From DATARR01 sp034666985 (GTDB lineage Bacteria; Acidobacteriota; Thermoanaerobaculia; Multivoradales; UBA5704), in NCBI GenBank assembly GCA_034666985.1, contig JAXDKS010000022.1, forward strand, positions 124,001-188,000: a stretch of DNA of 64,000 nt, written 5' to 3'. The notes beneath the pieces are model-generated. The model saw nothing but the letters and a program-made list of their open reading frames with translations. It was not told where the DNA came from and did no database searches. Made by a program: the position numbers and the translations under genes. Numbering within the stretch: the first letter of the stretch is position 1; every line of letters begins with the position of its first letter. Positions 33,280 to 42,854 of this stretch are shown piece by piece.

Positions 33280-35661
33280 TTACGACGGGCGCCTCCCCCG
33301 CCACAGCAGCGCCGCTCCCGCGGCCATGGCGGCAATAGCCGCCAGGCTGACGGCGGCGCCGAGCGGCACCAGGGGGTCGCGGTATTCGAGGTCGAGCTGG
33401 TGCTCGCCCGGCGGCAGCTCGACGCCGATCTGGCAGGCGGCGGTGGGATCGAGCGGGACGGGCGAGCCGTCCACCCGGGCTCGCCAGCCGGCGTCGAAGG
33501 TCATCGCCGCCACCAGGAAGGCCCCCTGATCGGCGCGGTAGCGCAGCCGCAGCCTCCCGCCCTCGTCCACCATCCCCAGCAATCGGGGCCGGCGCGGGTA
33601 GGCCACGGTGCGCGCCGGCTGCCCCGGCCGCAGGCACTGCTCGTCGCGGCCCACCGCCCAGCCGCCGGCGCGGGCGGCGGCGAGCGCCGCCGCGTAGCTG
33701 GGGTGGAAGGTGACCCGCGGCACGAAACGGAAGCGGGGGAGCACGTAGGTGTTCGCCACCTTGCGCAGGGCCGCGGCGCCGGGATCGGGCGCGGCGGGCG
33801 GCTGGTCCGCGGCCGTGCGGCGCAGGAGGAGCGTGCCGACGTTCCACACGCCGAGATAGCGGTAGGCCATCTGCGGCTGCCCCCGCTCGGCCTCCAGGAT
33901 GCCGGCCGCCTTCCGACCCCAGCCGGTGAGCATCAGGTCGTAGTCGGTGTGGAAGGCGTAGGGGACGTGCCAGAGCAGGCCCGAGTAGGGCTCCAGCCGC
34001 GACAGGTAGACGCGGGTGAAGAGCGTCCGCGGATCTCCCCAGCGCGGCAGCGCGTCGGAGATTCCCGACGGGGTCTGCTGCACCCAGACCCGGTCCCGGG
34101 CGGGCAGCAGGGAGGCCGCGAGAGGCGGCGGCACGCGGTAGATGCCAGCCGGGACGGTGCGCAGCAGACCGTGCCCGTAGTGCCAGAGGTCGGCGGCCAC
34201 CAGCGCCACGGCGAGGAGCGAGAGGAGACGGCGGGCCGGCCACGGCCAGCGGCAGAGGCCGAGCAGGGCGGCCACGGCGGCGGCGGTCGCCACCGCCGCC
34301 CACCCCTCGTGCCGCAGGTACGCCGCGGCGGCGAGGCGGCGCCCGGGATCGAGATCGGGAGCGCCGTGGGCGACCACGAAGCCGGCGGCGGCCCGGGGCT
34401 CGAAACGGAGCACCAGCGTCAGGGTGAGGGCGGTGGCCAGCACGACCAGGGCGAGGGCCAGGGGAAAGTCGGCCGTCTCCGGCCGCCCGGCCGCCCGGTC
34501 GTCGAGCAGCCGCTGCCAGCCGAGGGCGCCGGCCATCACCAGGGCGAGGACGGCGACGATGGCGAAACGCTCGGGGAAGCGGAGGATGGCGAGCCCCGGA
34601 ATGGCCCGGCGGAGCCCCTCATACACCGGGTTGTGGCGCCCCAGCGCCAGCAGCAGACCGGCGGCGAAGGCCAGGGCCCAGCCCGCGCGCCGGGGGATGC
34701 CGCCGCGCAGCAGGGCCGACGCTCCCAGCAGCGCCAGCAGCAGGCCCGGATAGAGCGATTCGAGGTAGGGATAGTCGAGGTCGTTGAGGTGCCAGCCGAA
34801 GAAGAGCCCCTCGGAGCTGCGCACCGGATCGCCGAAGAAGCGTGGGAAGACCACCTCGGCCAGGCGCTGCGGGGGCAGCGACCAGACCGTGACGTAGGAG
34901 GCCGGGAGGTCCTTGCGCGGCGAGTCGGCGAGGCGCCCGAGGGTGGGGACGAGCTGCACCGCCGCCAGCGCCAGCCCCACCGCGAACGGCACCAGCACCC
35001 GCGGCGCCGCGGCGGGCCGCCGGGCGGCGGCCGAGGCGGCGAGAGCCAGCAGGCCCAGCCCGCTCATCACCACCGTCGACGGCTCGCCGTTGAGCAGCGC
35101 CAGCCCCAGGGCTCCACCGGCCAGCAGCGCCGGTCTCCACCACCTCTCTCCCGGACCGGCACGCAGCGCCTCATCCCCCCAGGCCAGCACCCAGGGGAGC
35201 CAGGCGACGCCCCAGTAGAGCGTCAGGGCGCTGAGCAGCGACAGGGCGGCGCCGCAGCCGCTGAAGGCCAGCCCCGCCAGGGCCGCGGCACCGCGGCAGC
35301 AGTCCAACCGCCGCGCCAGCCGCCAAGCGCCGGCGAAGGCCAGGGCCCCGTGCAGCACCGTCAGTAGGCCGAGCGCGTAATCGGGCCGCACCGCCAGCGC
35401 CAGCCAGCCCGGGGGATAGAAGGAGCCGTAGCTGGGGTTCGACAGCACGGGCTGGCCGCCGTGCAGCCAGGGATTCCAGGCCGGGAGGCCGAAGGCGGCG
35501 AGCTCGCGGAAGGCGGTGCGCAGGGGGAGGTGGAACAGGGCGACGTCCCGGTTCGCCACCGCCCGCGCCGGCGACAGCAGCGGCGCGAAAAGGCTGGCGA
35601 GCCAGGCCGCGCCGAGGAGCGCAGGCAGCACCGCAATCGCCAGCCGGCGTCCCTTCGTCAT
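33280..35661 (-). CDS. YfhO-like polytopic membrane protein, copy 1
   Basis: A 793-residue protein with about a dozen hydrophobic segments followed by a C-terminal extracytoplasmic domain. Shared motifs: ANRDVALFHLPLR in the first loop (a GT-C-like acidic position), NPWLHGGQPVLSNPSYG, LLNGEPSTVVMSG, DLWHYGHGL, and near the C-terminus AAMTFDAGWRARVDGSPV and VELPPGEHQLDLEYRDP, the hallmark of the YfhO family. YfhO proteins are linked to lipid-carrier-dependent glycosylation of surface polymers in Firmicutes; the substrate here is unknown. The ATG at 35661 overlaps the copy 2 stop (ATGA). Nearest downstream gene is the prepilin peptidase. Confidence 0.85.
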   Translation of the reverse strand: MTKGRRLAIAVLPALLGAAWLASLFAPLLSPARAVANRDVALFHLPLRTAFRELAAFGLPAWNPWLHGGQPVLSNPSYGSFYPPGWLALAVRPDYALGLLTVLHGALAFAGAWRLARRLDCCRGAAALAGLAFSGCGAALSLLSALTLYWGVAWLPWVLAWGDEALRAGPGERWWRPALLAGGALGLALLNGEPSTVVMSGLGLLALAASAAARRPAAAPRVLVPFAVGLALAAVQLVPTLGRLADSPRKDLPASYVTVWSLPPQRLAEVVFPRFFGDPVRSSEGLFFGWHLNDLDYPYLESLYPGLLLALLGASALLRGGIPRRAGWALAFAAGLLLALGRHNPVYEGLRRAIPGLAILRFPERFAIVAVLALVMAGALGWQRLLDDRAAGRPETADFPLALALVVLATALTLTLVLRFEPRAAAGFVVAHGAPDLDPGRRLAAAAYLRHEGWAAVATAAAVAALLGLCRWPWPARRLLSLLAVALVAADLWHYGHGLLRTVPAGIYRVPPPLAASLLPARDRVWVQQTPSGISDALPRWGDPRTLFTRVYLSRLEPYSGLLWHVPYAFHTDYDLMLTGWGRKAAGILEAERGQPQMAYRYLGVWNVGTLLLRRTAADQPPAAPDPGAAALRKVANTYVLPRFRFVPRVTFHPSYAAALAAARAGGWAVGRDEQCLRPGQPARTVAYPRRPRLLGMVDEGGRLRLRYRADQGAFLVAAMTFDAGWRARVDGSPVPLDPTAACQIGVELPPGEHQLDLEYRDPLVPLGAAVSLAAIAAMAAGAALLWRGRRPS

Positions 35662-38048
35662 GGCGCCGTCCGTGGCCGCGGCCACCGGTAGATCAGAGCG
35701 CCCACCAGCAGGGCGGCCAGACTGGCGGCGGCGCCGACCGGGACGAAGGGGTCCCGGTATTCGAGGAGCAGCCGGTGCTCGCCCGGCGGCAGCTCCACCC
35801 CGAGCTGGCAGGCAGCGGTAGGAAAGGTCGGGAGCGGCACGCCGTCCAGCCGCGCGCGCCAGCCGTCGTCGAAGGTCATGGCCGCCACGAAGAACGCCCC
35901 CTCCGACGCCTGATAGTGGAGCCGGACCCGCCCCCCTTCGTCGGCCGACTCCAGCAGCCGCGGCGGCCGGGTGTAGATCCGGGCCTGCGACGGCGGCGAC
36001 AGCGCGTACGGCCGCACGGCCTGCTCCTCCCGGGCGACGGACCAGTCCCTGGCCCGGGCGGCGGCGAGCGCCGCGGCGTGGGTGGGATGGAAGGTCACCC
36101 GGGGCACGAAGCGGAAGCGGGGCAGGACGTGGACGTTCTCCAGCCGGCGCAGGCCCTGGAGGGCCGGCTCGGGACCCGCCGGCGGCTCGTCCGGGCTCTG
36201 CCTCGCCAGCAGCACGGTGCGCACGTTCCAGGCCCCGAGGTAGCGGAAGCTCCGCGACGGCTCGGTCCACTCGCGGCTCAGGATCCCGTCCGACACCCGC
36301 GCCCAGCCGGTGAGCATGAGGTCGAAATCGACGTCGAAGGCGTAGGGAATGCGCCACAGCAATCCCGAGTAGGGGGTCAGCCGGGCCATGTAGGCGCGGG
36401 CCAGCTCGGGCTGTGTCCCCCCGCCGCCCGGCGACGGGTCGAGCCCTTTTTCGAAGGGCACGAAGACGCGGTCCCGGGCCGGCAGCAGCGACGCGGCCAG
36501 CGGCGGCGGGGTCTGGTAGCCGGCGGCCGGCAGCGTCTTGGGCAGGCCGTGGCCGTAGTGCCAGAGGTCGACGGCCAGCAGCAAGACGGCCAGCACCGAC
36601 AGCAGCCGCCGTGACGGCCGGCGCCAGCGGCAGAGGCCGAGGAGGGCGGCGACGGCCCCGGCGGTCGCCAGGGCCTCCCAGCTCTCGCCCCGCAGGTAGG
36701 CCAGGGCAGCGGCCCGCCGCGCCGGGTCCGCCGCACCGCCGGCGGCGCCGGCGGCGATCAACGGCGAGGCCGCGCCCGGAGCCCAGAGCAGGAGCGCCGC
36801 CAGGATCGCGGCCGTGGCGAGCACGGCCAGCGACAGGGCCAGGGGGAGGCTCGCGGTCTGGGGCCGGCCGGCCTCACGCTCGTCGAGCAGCCGCTGCCAG
36901 CCGAGGACCCCCGCCAGGACGAGGGCCAGGACCGCTAGGATCACGAACTTCTCCGGGTAGCGCTGGATCGCCAGCAACGGCACCATCCGCCGCGTCGCCG
37001 CGTACAGCGGGTTGTTGCGGCCGAGGGCCAGGAAACAGCTGGCCGCGAAGGCCAGGGCCCAGGCCGCTCGCCGGGGGATGCGCCCGCGGATCAGGGCCGA
37101 CGCTCCCAGCACCGCCAGCAGCAGGCCCGGGTAGAGCGACTCCACGTAGGGATAGCCGGAATCGTTGAGCCCGCTGCCGAAGAACAGCCCTTGGCGGGTG
37201 CGGGCCGGGTCGCCGTAGAACCGTGGGAAGAGGACCTCGGCCAGCCGCTGCGGCCGCATCGACCAGAGCGTCGCATGCTGAGCGGTCAGCGCCGTGCGGG
37301 AGGAGTCCCCCACCCGGCCCAGGGTGGGCAGGAGCTGCACCGCCGCCAGGGCCACTCCGAAGGCCAGGGGCACCAGCACCCGCAGGGCCGCCGCCGGCCG
37401 CCGCACCGCCGCCGAGGCCGCCAGGGCGAGCAGCGCGAGGCCGCTCATGAGGACGGTCGACGGCTCGCCGTTGAGCAGTTGCAGACCGAGGACGCCGCCG
37501 GCGAGGAGCGCCGGCCGCCACCAGCGGGCGCCCCGCGGGGCGCGCAGGGCCGCGTCCGCCCAGCCGAGGAGCCAGGGCAGCCAGGCGAGGCTCAACAGCA
37601 GGGTGAAGGCGTTGAGCAGCGAGAGATAGGCCCCGCAGCCGGAGTAGCCGACGCCCGCCAGGGCCGCCGCGCCGCGCCCGCAGCCCAGGCGCCGCGCCAG
37701 CCGCCAGGAGCCGGCGAAGGCCAGAGCCGCGTGCAGCACGGCCAGCAGGCTCAAGGCGTAGCCGGGGGGCACGGCCAGCACCAGCCAGCTCGGCGGGTAG
37801 AAGGCGCCGTAGCTGGGGTTCGAGAGGATGGGCTGGCCGCCGTGCAGCCAGGGGTTCCAGAACGGCAGGCCGAAGGCGGCGAGCTCGCGGAAGGCGGAGC
37901 GCAGGGGGAGATGGAAAGGGATGATGTCCCGGTTGGCCAGCACCCGGGCCGGGGAGAGCAGAGGGGCGAAGAGGCTCAGCACCCAGGTCGCACCCAGAAG
38001 CAACGGCGCCAGGACGCGGGCGAAGCGGTCCTCGGCGAGAGGCCTCAC
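35658..38048 (-). CDS. YfhO-like polytopic membrane protein, copy 2
   Basis: A 796-residue paralogue of copies 1, 3 and 4. Starts with GTG at 38048 (MRPLAEDRFARVLAPLLLGA), overlapping the copy 3 stop by four bases (GTGA). Motifs: ANRDIIPFHLPLRSAFRELA, NPWLHGGQPILSNPSYG, LLNGEPSTVLMSG, DLWHYGHGL and AAMTFDDGWRARLDGVPL. The long ORF that continues upstream in this frame is only a shadow of copy 3. Specific features: a Gly-rich insertion (GLDPSPGGGGTQPE) in the region where the other copies have a different loop, suggesting divergence of an extracytoplasmic loop. Confidence 0.85.
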   Translation of the reverse strand: MRPLAEDRFARVLAPLLLGATWVLSLFAPLLSPARVLANRDIIPFHLPLRSAFRELAAFGLPFWNPWLHGGQPILSNPSYGAFYPPSWLVLAVPPGYALSLLAVLHAALAFAGSWRLARRLGCGRGAAALAGVGYSGCGAYLSLLNAFTLLLSLAWLPWLLGWADAALRAPRGARWWRPALLAGGVLGLQLLNGEPSTVLMSGLALLALAASAAVRRPAAALRVLVPLAFGVALAAVQLLPTLGRVGDSSRTALTAQHATLWSMRPQRLAEVLFPRFYGDPARTRQGLFFGSGLNDSGYPYVESLYPGLLLAVLGASALIRGRIPRRAAWALAFAASCFLALGRNNPLYAATRRMVPLLAIQRYPEKFVILAVLALVLAGVLGWQRLLDEREAGRPQTASLPLALSLAVLATAAILAALLLWAPGAASPLIAAGAAGGAADPARRAAALAYLRGESWEALATAGAVAALLGLCRWRRPSRRLLSVLAVLLLAVDLWHYGHGLPKTLPAAGYQTPPPLAASLLPARDRVFVPFEKGLDPSPGGGGTQPELARAYMARLTPYSGLLWRIPYAFDVDFDLMLTGWARVSDGILSREWTEPSRSFRYLGAWNVRTVLLARQSPDEPPAGPEPALQGLRRLENVHVLPRFRFVPRVTFHPTHAAALAAARARDWSVAREEQAVRPYALSPPSQARIYTRPPRLLESADEGGRVRLHYQASEGAFFVAAMTFDDGWRARLDGVPLPTFPTAACQLGVELPPGEHRLLLEYRDPFVPVGAAASLAALLVGALIYRWPRPRTAP

Positions 38049-40438
38049 GCGTGGAGCCCCGGTCGCCGGAAGAGAATCGCCGCCGCCACGAGAGCCGCCA
38101 AGCTGACGGCGGCGCCCACCGGCACCCACGGGTCCCGGTACCGCAGCTCCAGCCGGTGCGTGCCCGGCGGCAGCTCCACGCCGACCTGGCAGGCGGCCGT
38201 GGGGAGGAGCGGGACGGGCGAGCCGTCCACCCGGGCGCTCCAGCCCTCGTCGAACGTCATGGCCACCACGAAGAACGCCCCTTCGCCCGCCCGGTAGTGG
38301 AGAAGGATGCGCCCGCCCTCGTCGGCGCTGGCCAGCAGCTCCGGCGGCCGGCGATAGGCCACCGTCCGGACCGGACCGGGCCGGACCGCCTGCTCCTCCC
38401 GCGCCACGGCCCACCCGGCGGCACGGGCGGCGGCAAGCGCGCCGGCGTAGACGGGATGGAAGGTGACCCGCGGCACGAAGCGGAAGCGGGGCAGCACGTA
38501 GCTGTTCCGCACCCTGCGCAGACCCTTGACCTCGGCGCCCGCCGCCGCCGCCGGCTCGTCCGGGCTCGTCCGCGGCAGCAGCAGGGTGCCCACGTTCCAG
38601 ACGCCAAGGTAGCGGTAGATCCCCTGCGGCGCCCGCTCCTCGCTCTTCAGCAGGGCCTGCGCCTTGCTCCCCCAGCCGCTGAGCATGAGGTCGAAGTCCA
38701 GGTTGAAGGCGTAGGGGATCTGCCAGAGGAGACCCGCGTAGGGCGTCAGGCGGGCGACGGCGGTCCGGGACACGACCGTCCGCGGATCGCTCCCGCGCGG
38801 CACCAGGTCCAGCGGCCCGGCGACAGGCGGCTGGACGAAGATCCGGTCCTCGGCCGGCAGCAGCGCGGCGGCCAGGGGTGGCGGAGTCTGGAAGGCGGCG
38901 GCCGGCAGGGTCCGCAGCAGCCTGTGCCCGTAGTGCCAGAGGTCCACGGCCAGCAGCAGCACGGCGAGCGCCGAAAGCAGGCGGCGGGAAGGCCGCCGCC
39001 AGCGGCAGAGGATGAGCAGGGCGGTCACCGCGCCGGCGGTGAGCACCGCGCTCCAGCCCTCGCTCTGGAGATAGCCCAAGGCCGCCGCCCGGTCCGCCGG
39101 CCGCAGATCGGGCGAGCCCTGGCTGATCACCAGCCACTCGGCCGCGCCGGAGGCCACCCGCAGGAGGACCGTCAGGCCGGCGGCCGTCCCCAGGGCCACC
39201 AGGGAGAGGGCCAGCGGCAGGTCGGCCGCCTGCGGCCGGCCGGCCTGCCGCTCGTCGAGCAGCCGCTGCCAGCCGAGGGCTCCCGCCACCACCAGGGCGA
39301 GGACCGCCAGCGCGATGAACTTTTCGGGATAGCGCAGCACCGCCAGCACCGGGACGCTCCGCCGCAACGCCTCGTACAGCGGGTTGTGACGCCCGAGGGC
39401 CAGGAAGCAGCCGGTGAGGATGCAGAGGATCCACGCCGCCCGCCGCGGAACCCGTCCCGCCGCCAGGGCCGCCACTCCGAGGACGGCGAGCAGCAGCCCC
39501 GGATAGAGCGATTCGAGATAGGGATGGCTCAGGTCGTTGAGCTGCCAGCCGAAGAAACGCCCCTCGAGGTCCCGCGTCGGGTCGCCGAAGAACCGCGGCA
39601 GGATGATCTCGATCAGGCGCGCCGGGGGCAGAGACCACAGGTTGGCCTGCGCCGCGGGAAGGCCCTTGCGCGGCGAGTCCGCGAGCCGCGCCAGGGTGGG
39701 CGCGAGCTGCACGGCGGCGAATGCCACCGCGAAGGCAACAGGAATCAGGACCCGCACCAGCACCCGCAACGCGGCCGCCGACCGTCGCGGACATCGCCCC
39801 GCCGCCGAGGCGGCCAGGGCGAGGAGCCCCAGGCCGCTGATCACCACCATGGCGGGCTCGCCGTTGAGGAGCTGCAGGCCGAGGGCGCCGCCGGCCAGCA
39901 GGGCGGGGCGCCACCACCGCTCGCCCGGCCCGGCCCTCAGAGCCTCGTCGGCCCAGGCGAGGGGCCAGGGGAACCAGGCCAGGCTCCACAGCAGGTTGAG
40001 GGAGCTGAGCAGGCTGAGGAAGACCCCGCAGCCCGAGAAGCCCACCGCCGCCAGGGCCGCCGCGCCGCGGCCACAGCCCAGCCGCTGAGCCAGCCGCCAC
40101 GCGCCGGCGAAGGCGAGCCCCACGTGCAGCACGGTCATCAGGGTCAGGGCGTAGTGGGGAGGCACGGCGAACACCAGCCAGCTCGGCGGATAGAAGGCGC
40201 CATAGCTGGGGTTCGACAGGATCGGCTGGCCGCCGTTGAGCCACGGGTTCCACACCGGGGGCCCGAGCGCCGCCAGATGGCGGAAGGTGAGCCGCAGGGG
40301 GAGGTGGAAGAGGGCGACGTCGCGGTTGGCCAGCACCCGGTCCGGCGGCAGCAGCGGCGCGAAGAGGCTCAGCAGCCAGATCGTTCCTAGAGCAGGTCCC
40401 AACAGGACCGGCGGCAGGGCGCGAGCCCATCTAGTCAT
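38045..40438 (-). CDS. YfhO-like polytopic membrane protein, copy 3
   Basis: A 797-residue paralogue starting MTRWARALPPVLLGPALG. Motifs: ANRDVALFHLPLRLTFRHLA, NPWLNGGQPILSNPSYG (His of the other copies replaced by Asn), LLNGEPAMVVISG, DLWHYGHRL, AMTFDEGWSARVDGSPV and VELPPGTHRLELRYRDPW. Overlaps copy 4 by eight bases and copy 2 by four. Translational coupling and equal length suggest that all four are made together, possibly in comparable amounts. Confidence 0.85.
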   Translation of the reverse strand: MTRWARALPPVLLGPALGTIWLLSLFAPLLPPDRVLANRDVALFHLPLRLTFRHLAALGPPVWNPWLNGGQPILSNPSYGAFYPPSWLVFAVPPHYALTLMTVLHVGLAFAGAWRLAQRLGCGRGAAALAAVGFSGCGVFLSLLSSLNLLWSLAWFPWPLAWADEALRAGPGERWWRPALLAGGALGLQLLNGEPAMVVISGLGLLALAASAAGRCPRRSAAALRVLVRVLIPVAFAVAFAAVQLAPTLARLADSPRKGLPAAQANLWSLPPARLIEIILPRFFGDPTRDLEGRFFGWQLNDLSHPYLESLYPGLLLAVLGVAALAAGRVPRRAAWILCILTGCFLALGRHNPLYEALRRSVPVLAVLRYPEKFIALAVLALVVAGALGWQRLLDERQAGRPQAADLPLALSLVALGTAAGLTVLLRVASGAAEWLVISQGSPDLRPADRAAALGYLQSEGWSAVLTAGAVTALLILCRWRRPSRRLLSALAVLLLAVDLWHYGHRLLRTLPAAAFQTPPPLAAALLPAEDRIFVQPPVAGPLDLVPRGSDPRTVVSRTAVARLTPYAGLLWQIPYAFNLDFDLMLSGWGSKAQALLKSEERAPQGIYRYLGVWNVGTLLLPRTSPDEPAAAAGAEVKGLRRVRNSYVLPRFRFVPRVTFHPVYAGALAAARAAGWAVAREEQAVRPGPVRTVAYRRPPELLASADEGGRILLHYRAGEGAFFVVAMTFDEGWSARVDGSPVPLLPTAACQVGVELPPGTHRLELRYRDPWVPVGAAVSLAALVAAAILFRRPGLHA

Positions 40439-42806
40439 GCGCCCGCTCCCGCCGCGGCCAGACGAGAGCCGCGAGGCCGCCGGCGAGGGTGGCCAGGGTG
40501 ATGGCGGCCCCCGCTCCCAGCAGCGGCTGCCGGTATTCGAGCAGCAGCCGGTGCTCGCCGGCTGGCAGCGCCACGCCGAGCTGGCAGGCGGCGGTGGGGT
40601 AGACCGCGAGGGGCTCGCCGCCGTCCAGCCGGGCCCGCCACCCCTCGTCGAAGGTGATGGCGGCGATCAGGAAGGCCCCCTCCTCCGCCCGGTAGTCGAT
40701 GCGGATGCGCCCGCCCTCGTCCACCAGCCCCAGCGGCTGCGGCGGGCGGGTGTAGACCAGGGTCCGCGGCGGTCCGCCGGCGCACTGCTCGTCCCGCGCC
40801 ACCTTCCAGTCGAGAGCCCGGGCGGCGGCCAGGGCGGCGGCATGGCTGGGGTGGAAGCTCACCCGCGGCGTGAAACGGAAGCGCGGCAGCACGTGGGGAT
40901 TGGCCACCCGGCGCAGGGGCAGGGCGGCCGGATCCCGCAGGTCCGCCTCCTGCTCCGCCAGCGGCTTGCGCAGGAGGACGTCGCCGACATTCCAGACGCC
41001 CAGGAACCGGTAGGCCCGCCGCGGCTGGTGCGAGTCGGCGAGGAAGATCTCGTCCGCCCGGCTCCCCCACCGGGTCAGCATCAGCTCGAAGTCCCCCTCG
41101 AAGACACTGGGGATGTCCCACAGGAGCTCCGAGTAGGGCTGCAGGCGGGCCAGTTGATTGCGGAGGGAGACGGTCCGCGGGTCGCCCTGGCGCACCACCA
41201 GGTCCACGCCCCCCCGCAGGGCCGGCGGCACGAAGACCCGGTTGGAGGCCGGCATCAGCGCGGCGGCGAGGGGCGGCGGCGTGCGATAGACCGCCGCCGG
41301 CGCGCTCCGCACCAGGCCGTGCCCGTAATGCCAGAGGTCGGCCGCCAGCAGGACGAGGGCCAGCCCCTGGAGCCACCGCTCGGGCAGGCGGCCCCAGCGG
41401 CAGAGGGCCAGCAGCGCCACCACGGCGGCGGCGGTCGCCACCGCGGTCCGGCTCTCCCCCCGCAGGTAGACGAGGGCGGCGGCGCGGCCAGCAGAGCCCA
41501 GCTCGGGGTCGGCGTGGCCGGCGACGAAGCTCGTGGCGACCGCGGGCGCGAGCTGGAGCCCCAGCGCCAGCGCCACCGCGGCCGCCAGCGCCACCGCGGC
41601 GAGCGCCAGCGGGAAGGCGGCGGCCTGCCGCCGCCCGGCTCGGCGCTCGTCCCCCAGCCGCTGCCAGCCGAGGACGCCCGCCACGGCCAGGGCGAGGACG
41701 GCGAGGACCGTGAACTTCTCCGGGTAGCGCAGCACCGCCAGCGGCGGCACCACCCGCCGCAGCGCTCCGTAGACCGGGTTGTGGCGCCCCAGGGCGAGGA
41801 AGAAGCCGCCGGCGACGGCGAGCGCCCAGGCGCCGCGCCGGGGGATGCCGCCGCGCAGCAGGGCGGACGCCCCGAGCACCGCCAGCAGGAGACCCGGATA
41901 GAGCGACTCGACGTAGGGGTAGTGGCGGTCGTTGAGCGTCCAGCCGAAGAATCGCCCCTCCAGGTCTCCCGCCGCGTCGCCGAAGAAGCGGGGGAAGACG
42001 ACCTCGGCCAGCCGCGCCGGCGGCAGCGACCACTCGGTGGCCTCGGCCAGGCCGAGCCCCCGCCGCGGCGAGTCGGCGAGCCGGCTGAGCGTCGGCAGGA
42101 GCTGCACCGCCGCCAGCGCCACCGCGACGAGGAACGGCACCAGCACCCGCGCCACAACCCGCCCCGTGGCGGCGGGGCGCCGCCAGGCCGCCGAGGCCGC
42201 CAGCGCCAGCAGCGCCAGACCGCTCATCACCGCCGTGGCCGGCTCACCGTTGAGCAGTATGAGCCCCAGGGCCCCTCCCGCCAGCAGGGCCGGCCGCCAC
42301 CACTCCCGCTCCCCCTCCAGCGCCTCATCCCCCCACGCCAGCACCCACGGCAGCCAGGAGATCCCCGAGTAGAGGGTGAAGGCGCTGAGCAGGGAGAGGC
42401 AGACGCCACAGCCGGCGAAGCCGATCCCGGCCAGCGCCGCCGCTCCCCGGCCGCAGCCGAGACGCCGGGCCAGGAGCCAGGCCCCCGCGAAGGCGATGCC
42501 CCCATGGAAGATCGCCAGCAGGCTCAGCGCCCAGGGGAGGGGCGCCGCCATCGCCAGCCAGCTCGGAGGATAGAAGGCCGCGTAGCTGGGGTTCGACAGG
42601 ATGGGCTCACCGCCGTGTAGCCAGGGATTCCACACCGGGAGCCCGAAGGCAGCGAGCTCCCGGAAGGCGGCCCGCAGGGGGAGATGGAAGATCGCGATAT
42701 CCCGATTGGCCAGCGCGCGCCCCGGCGAGAGCACGGGGGCGAACAGGCCCAGGAGCCAGACCGTCGCAATCAGGACTGGCTGGATCGCGGCGGTCCAGCG
42801 GCGCAT
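40431..42806 (-). CDS. YfhO-like polytopic membrane protein, copy 4 (first of the array)
   Basis: A 791-residue paralogue starting MRRWTAAIQPVLIATVWLLG. Motifs: ANRDIAIFHLPLRAAFRELA, NPWLHGGEPILSNPSYA, LLNGEPATAVMSG, DLWHYGHGLV, AAITFDEGWRARLDGGEP and VALPAGEHRLLLEYRQP. It is the promoter-proximal gene of the four, 48 bases after the stop of a major pilin gene and directly behind that pilin's terminator, whose 3' arm supplies the only GGAG near the ATG. Confidence 0.85.
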   Translation of the reverse strand: MRRWTAAIQPVLIATVWLLGLFAPVLSPGRALANRDIAIFHLPLRAAFRELAAFGLPVWNPWLHGGEPILSNPSYAAFYPPSWLAMAAPLPWALSLLAIFHGGIAFAGAWLLARRLGCGRGAAALAGIGFAGCGVCLSLLSAFTLYSGISWLPWVLAWGDEALEGEREWWRPALLAGGALGLILLNGEPATAVMSGLALLALAASAAWRRPAATGRVVARVLVPFLVAVALAAVQLLPTLSRLADSPRRGLGLAEATEWSLPPARLAEVVFPRFFGDAAGDLEGRFFGWTLNDRHYPYVESLYPGLLLAVLGASALLRGGIPRRGAWALAVAGGFFLALGRHNPVYGALRRVVPPLAVLRYPEKFTVLAVLALAVAGVLGWQRLGDERRAGRRQAAAFPLALAAVALAAAVALALGLQLAPAVATSFVAGHADPELGSAGRAAALVYLRGESRTAVATAAAVVALLALCRWGRLPERWLQGLALVLLAADLWHYGHGLVRSAPAAVYRTPPPLAAALMPASNRVFVPPALRGGVDLVVRQGDPRTVSLRNQLARLQPYSELLWDIPSVFEGDFELMLTRWGSRADEIFLADSHQPRRAYRFLGVWNVGDVLLRKPLAEQEADLRDPAALPLRRVANPHVLPRFRFTPRVSFHPSHAAALAAARALDWKVARDEQCAGGPPRTLVYTRPPQPLGLVDEGGRIRIDYRAEEGAFLIAAITFDEGWRARLDGGEPLAVYPTAACQLGVALPAGEHRLLLEYRQPLLGAGAAITLATLAGGLAALVWPRRERAHD

Positions 42807-42809
42807 GCG

Positions 42810-42853
42810 AAAAAGTTTCTCCGCGCCGGATTGTACCCCGCTACGGCGCGGAG
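42810..42853 (-). terminator. Intrinsic terminator of major pilin gene 1
   Basis: On the minus strand CTCCGCGCCG, a 15-base loop and CGGCGCGGAG form a perfect 10-bp stem, followed by AAACTTTTT. It starts one base after the pilin stop codon and ends four bases before the ATG of YfhO copy 4. Readthrough or a weak internal promoter would be needed to express the YfhO array. Confidence 0.85.
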
Positions 42854-42854
42854 A

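Noticed and set aside
33280..36357. A 1025-residue version of YfhO copy 1
   Set aside because: The extra N-terminal 230 residues are a shadow of copy 2; the ATG at 35661 restores the paralogous start.
35658..40430. A 1590-residue fusion protein
   Set aside because: The upstream half is an out-of-frame shadow of YfhO copy 3; the real start is the GTG at 38048.
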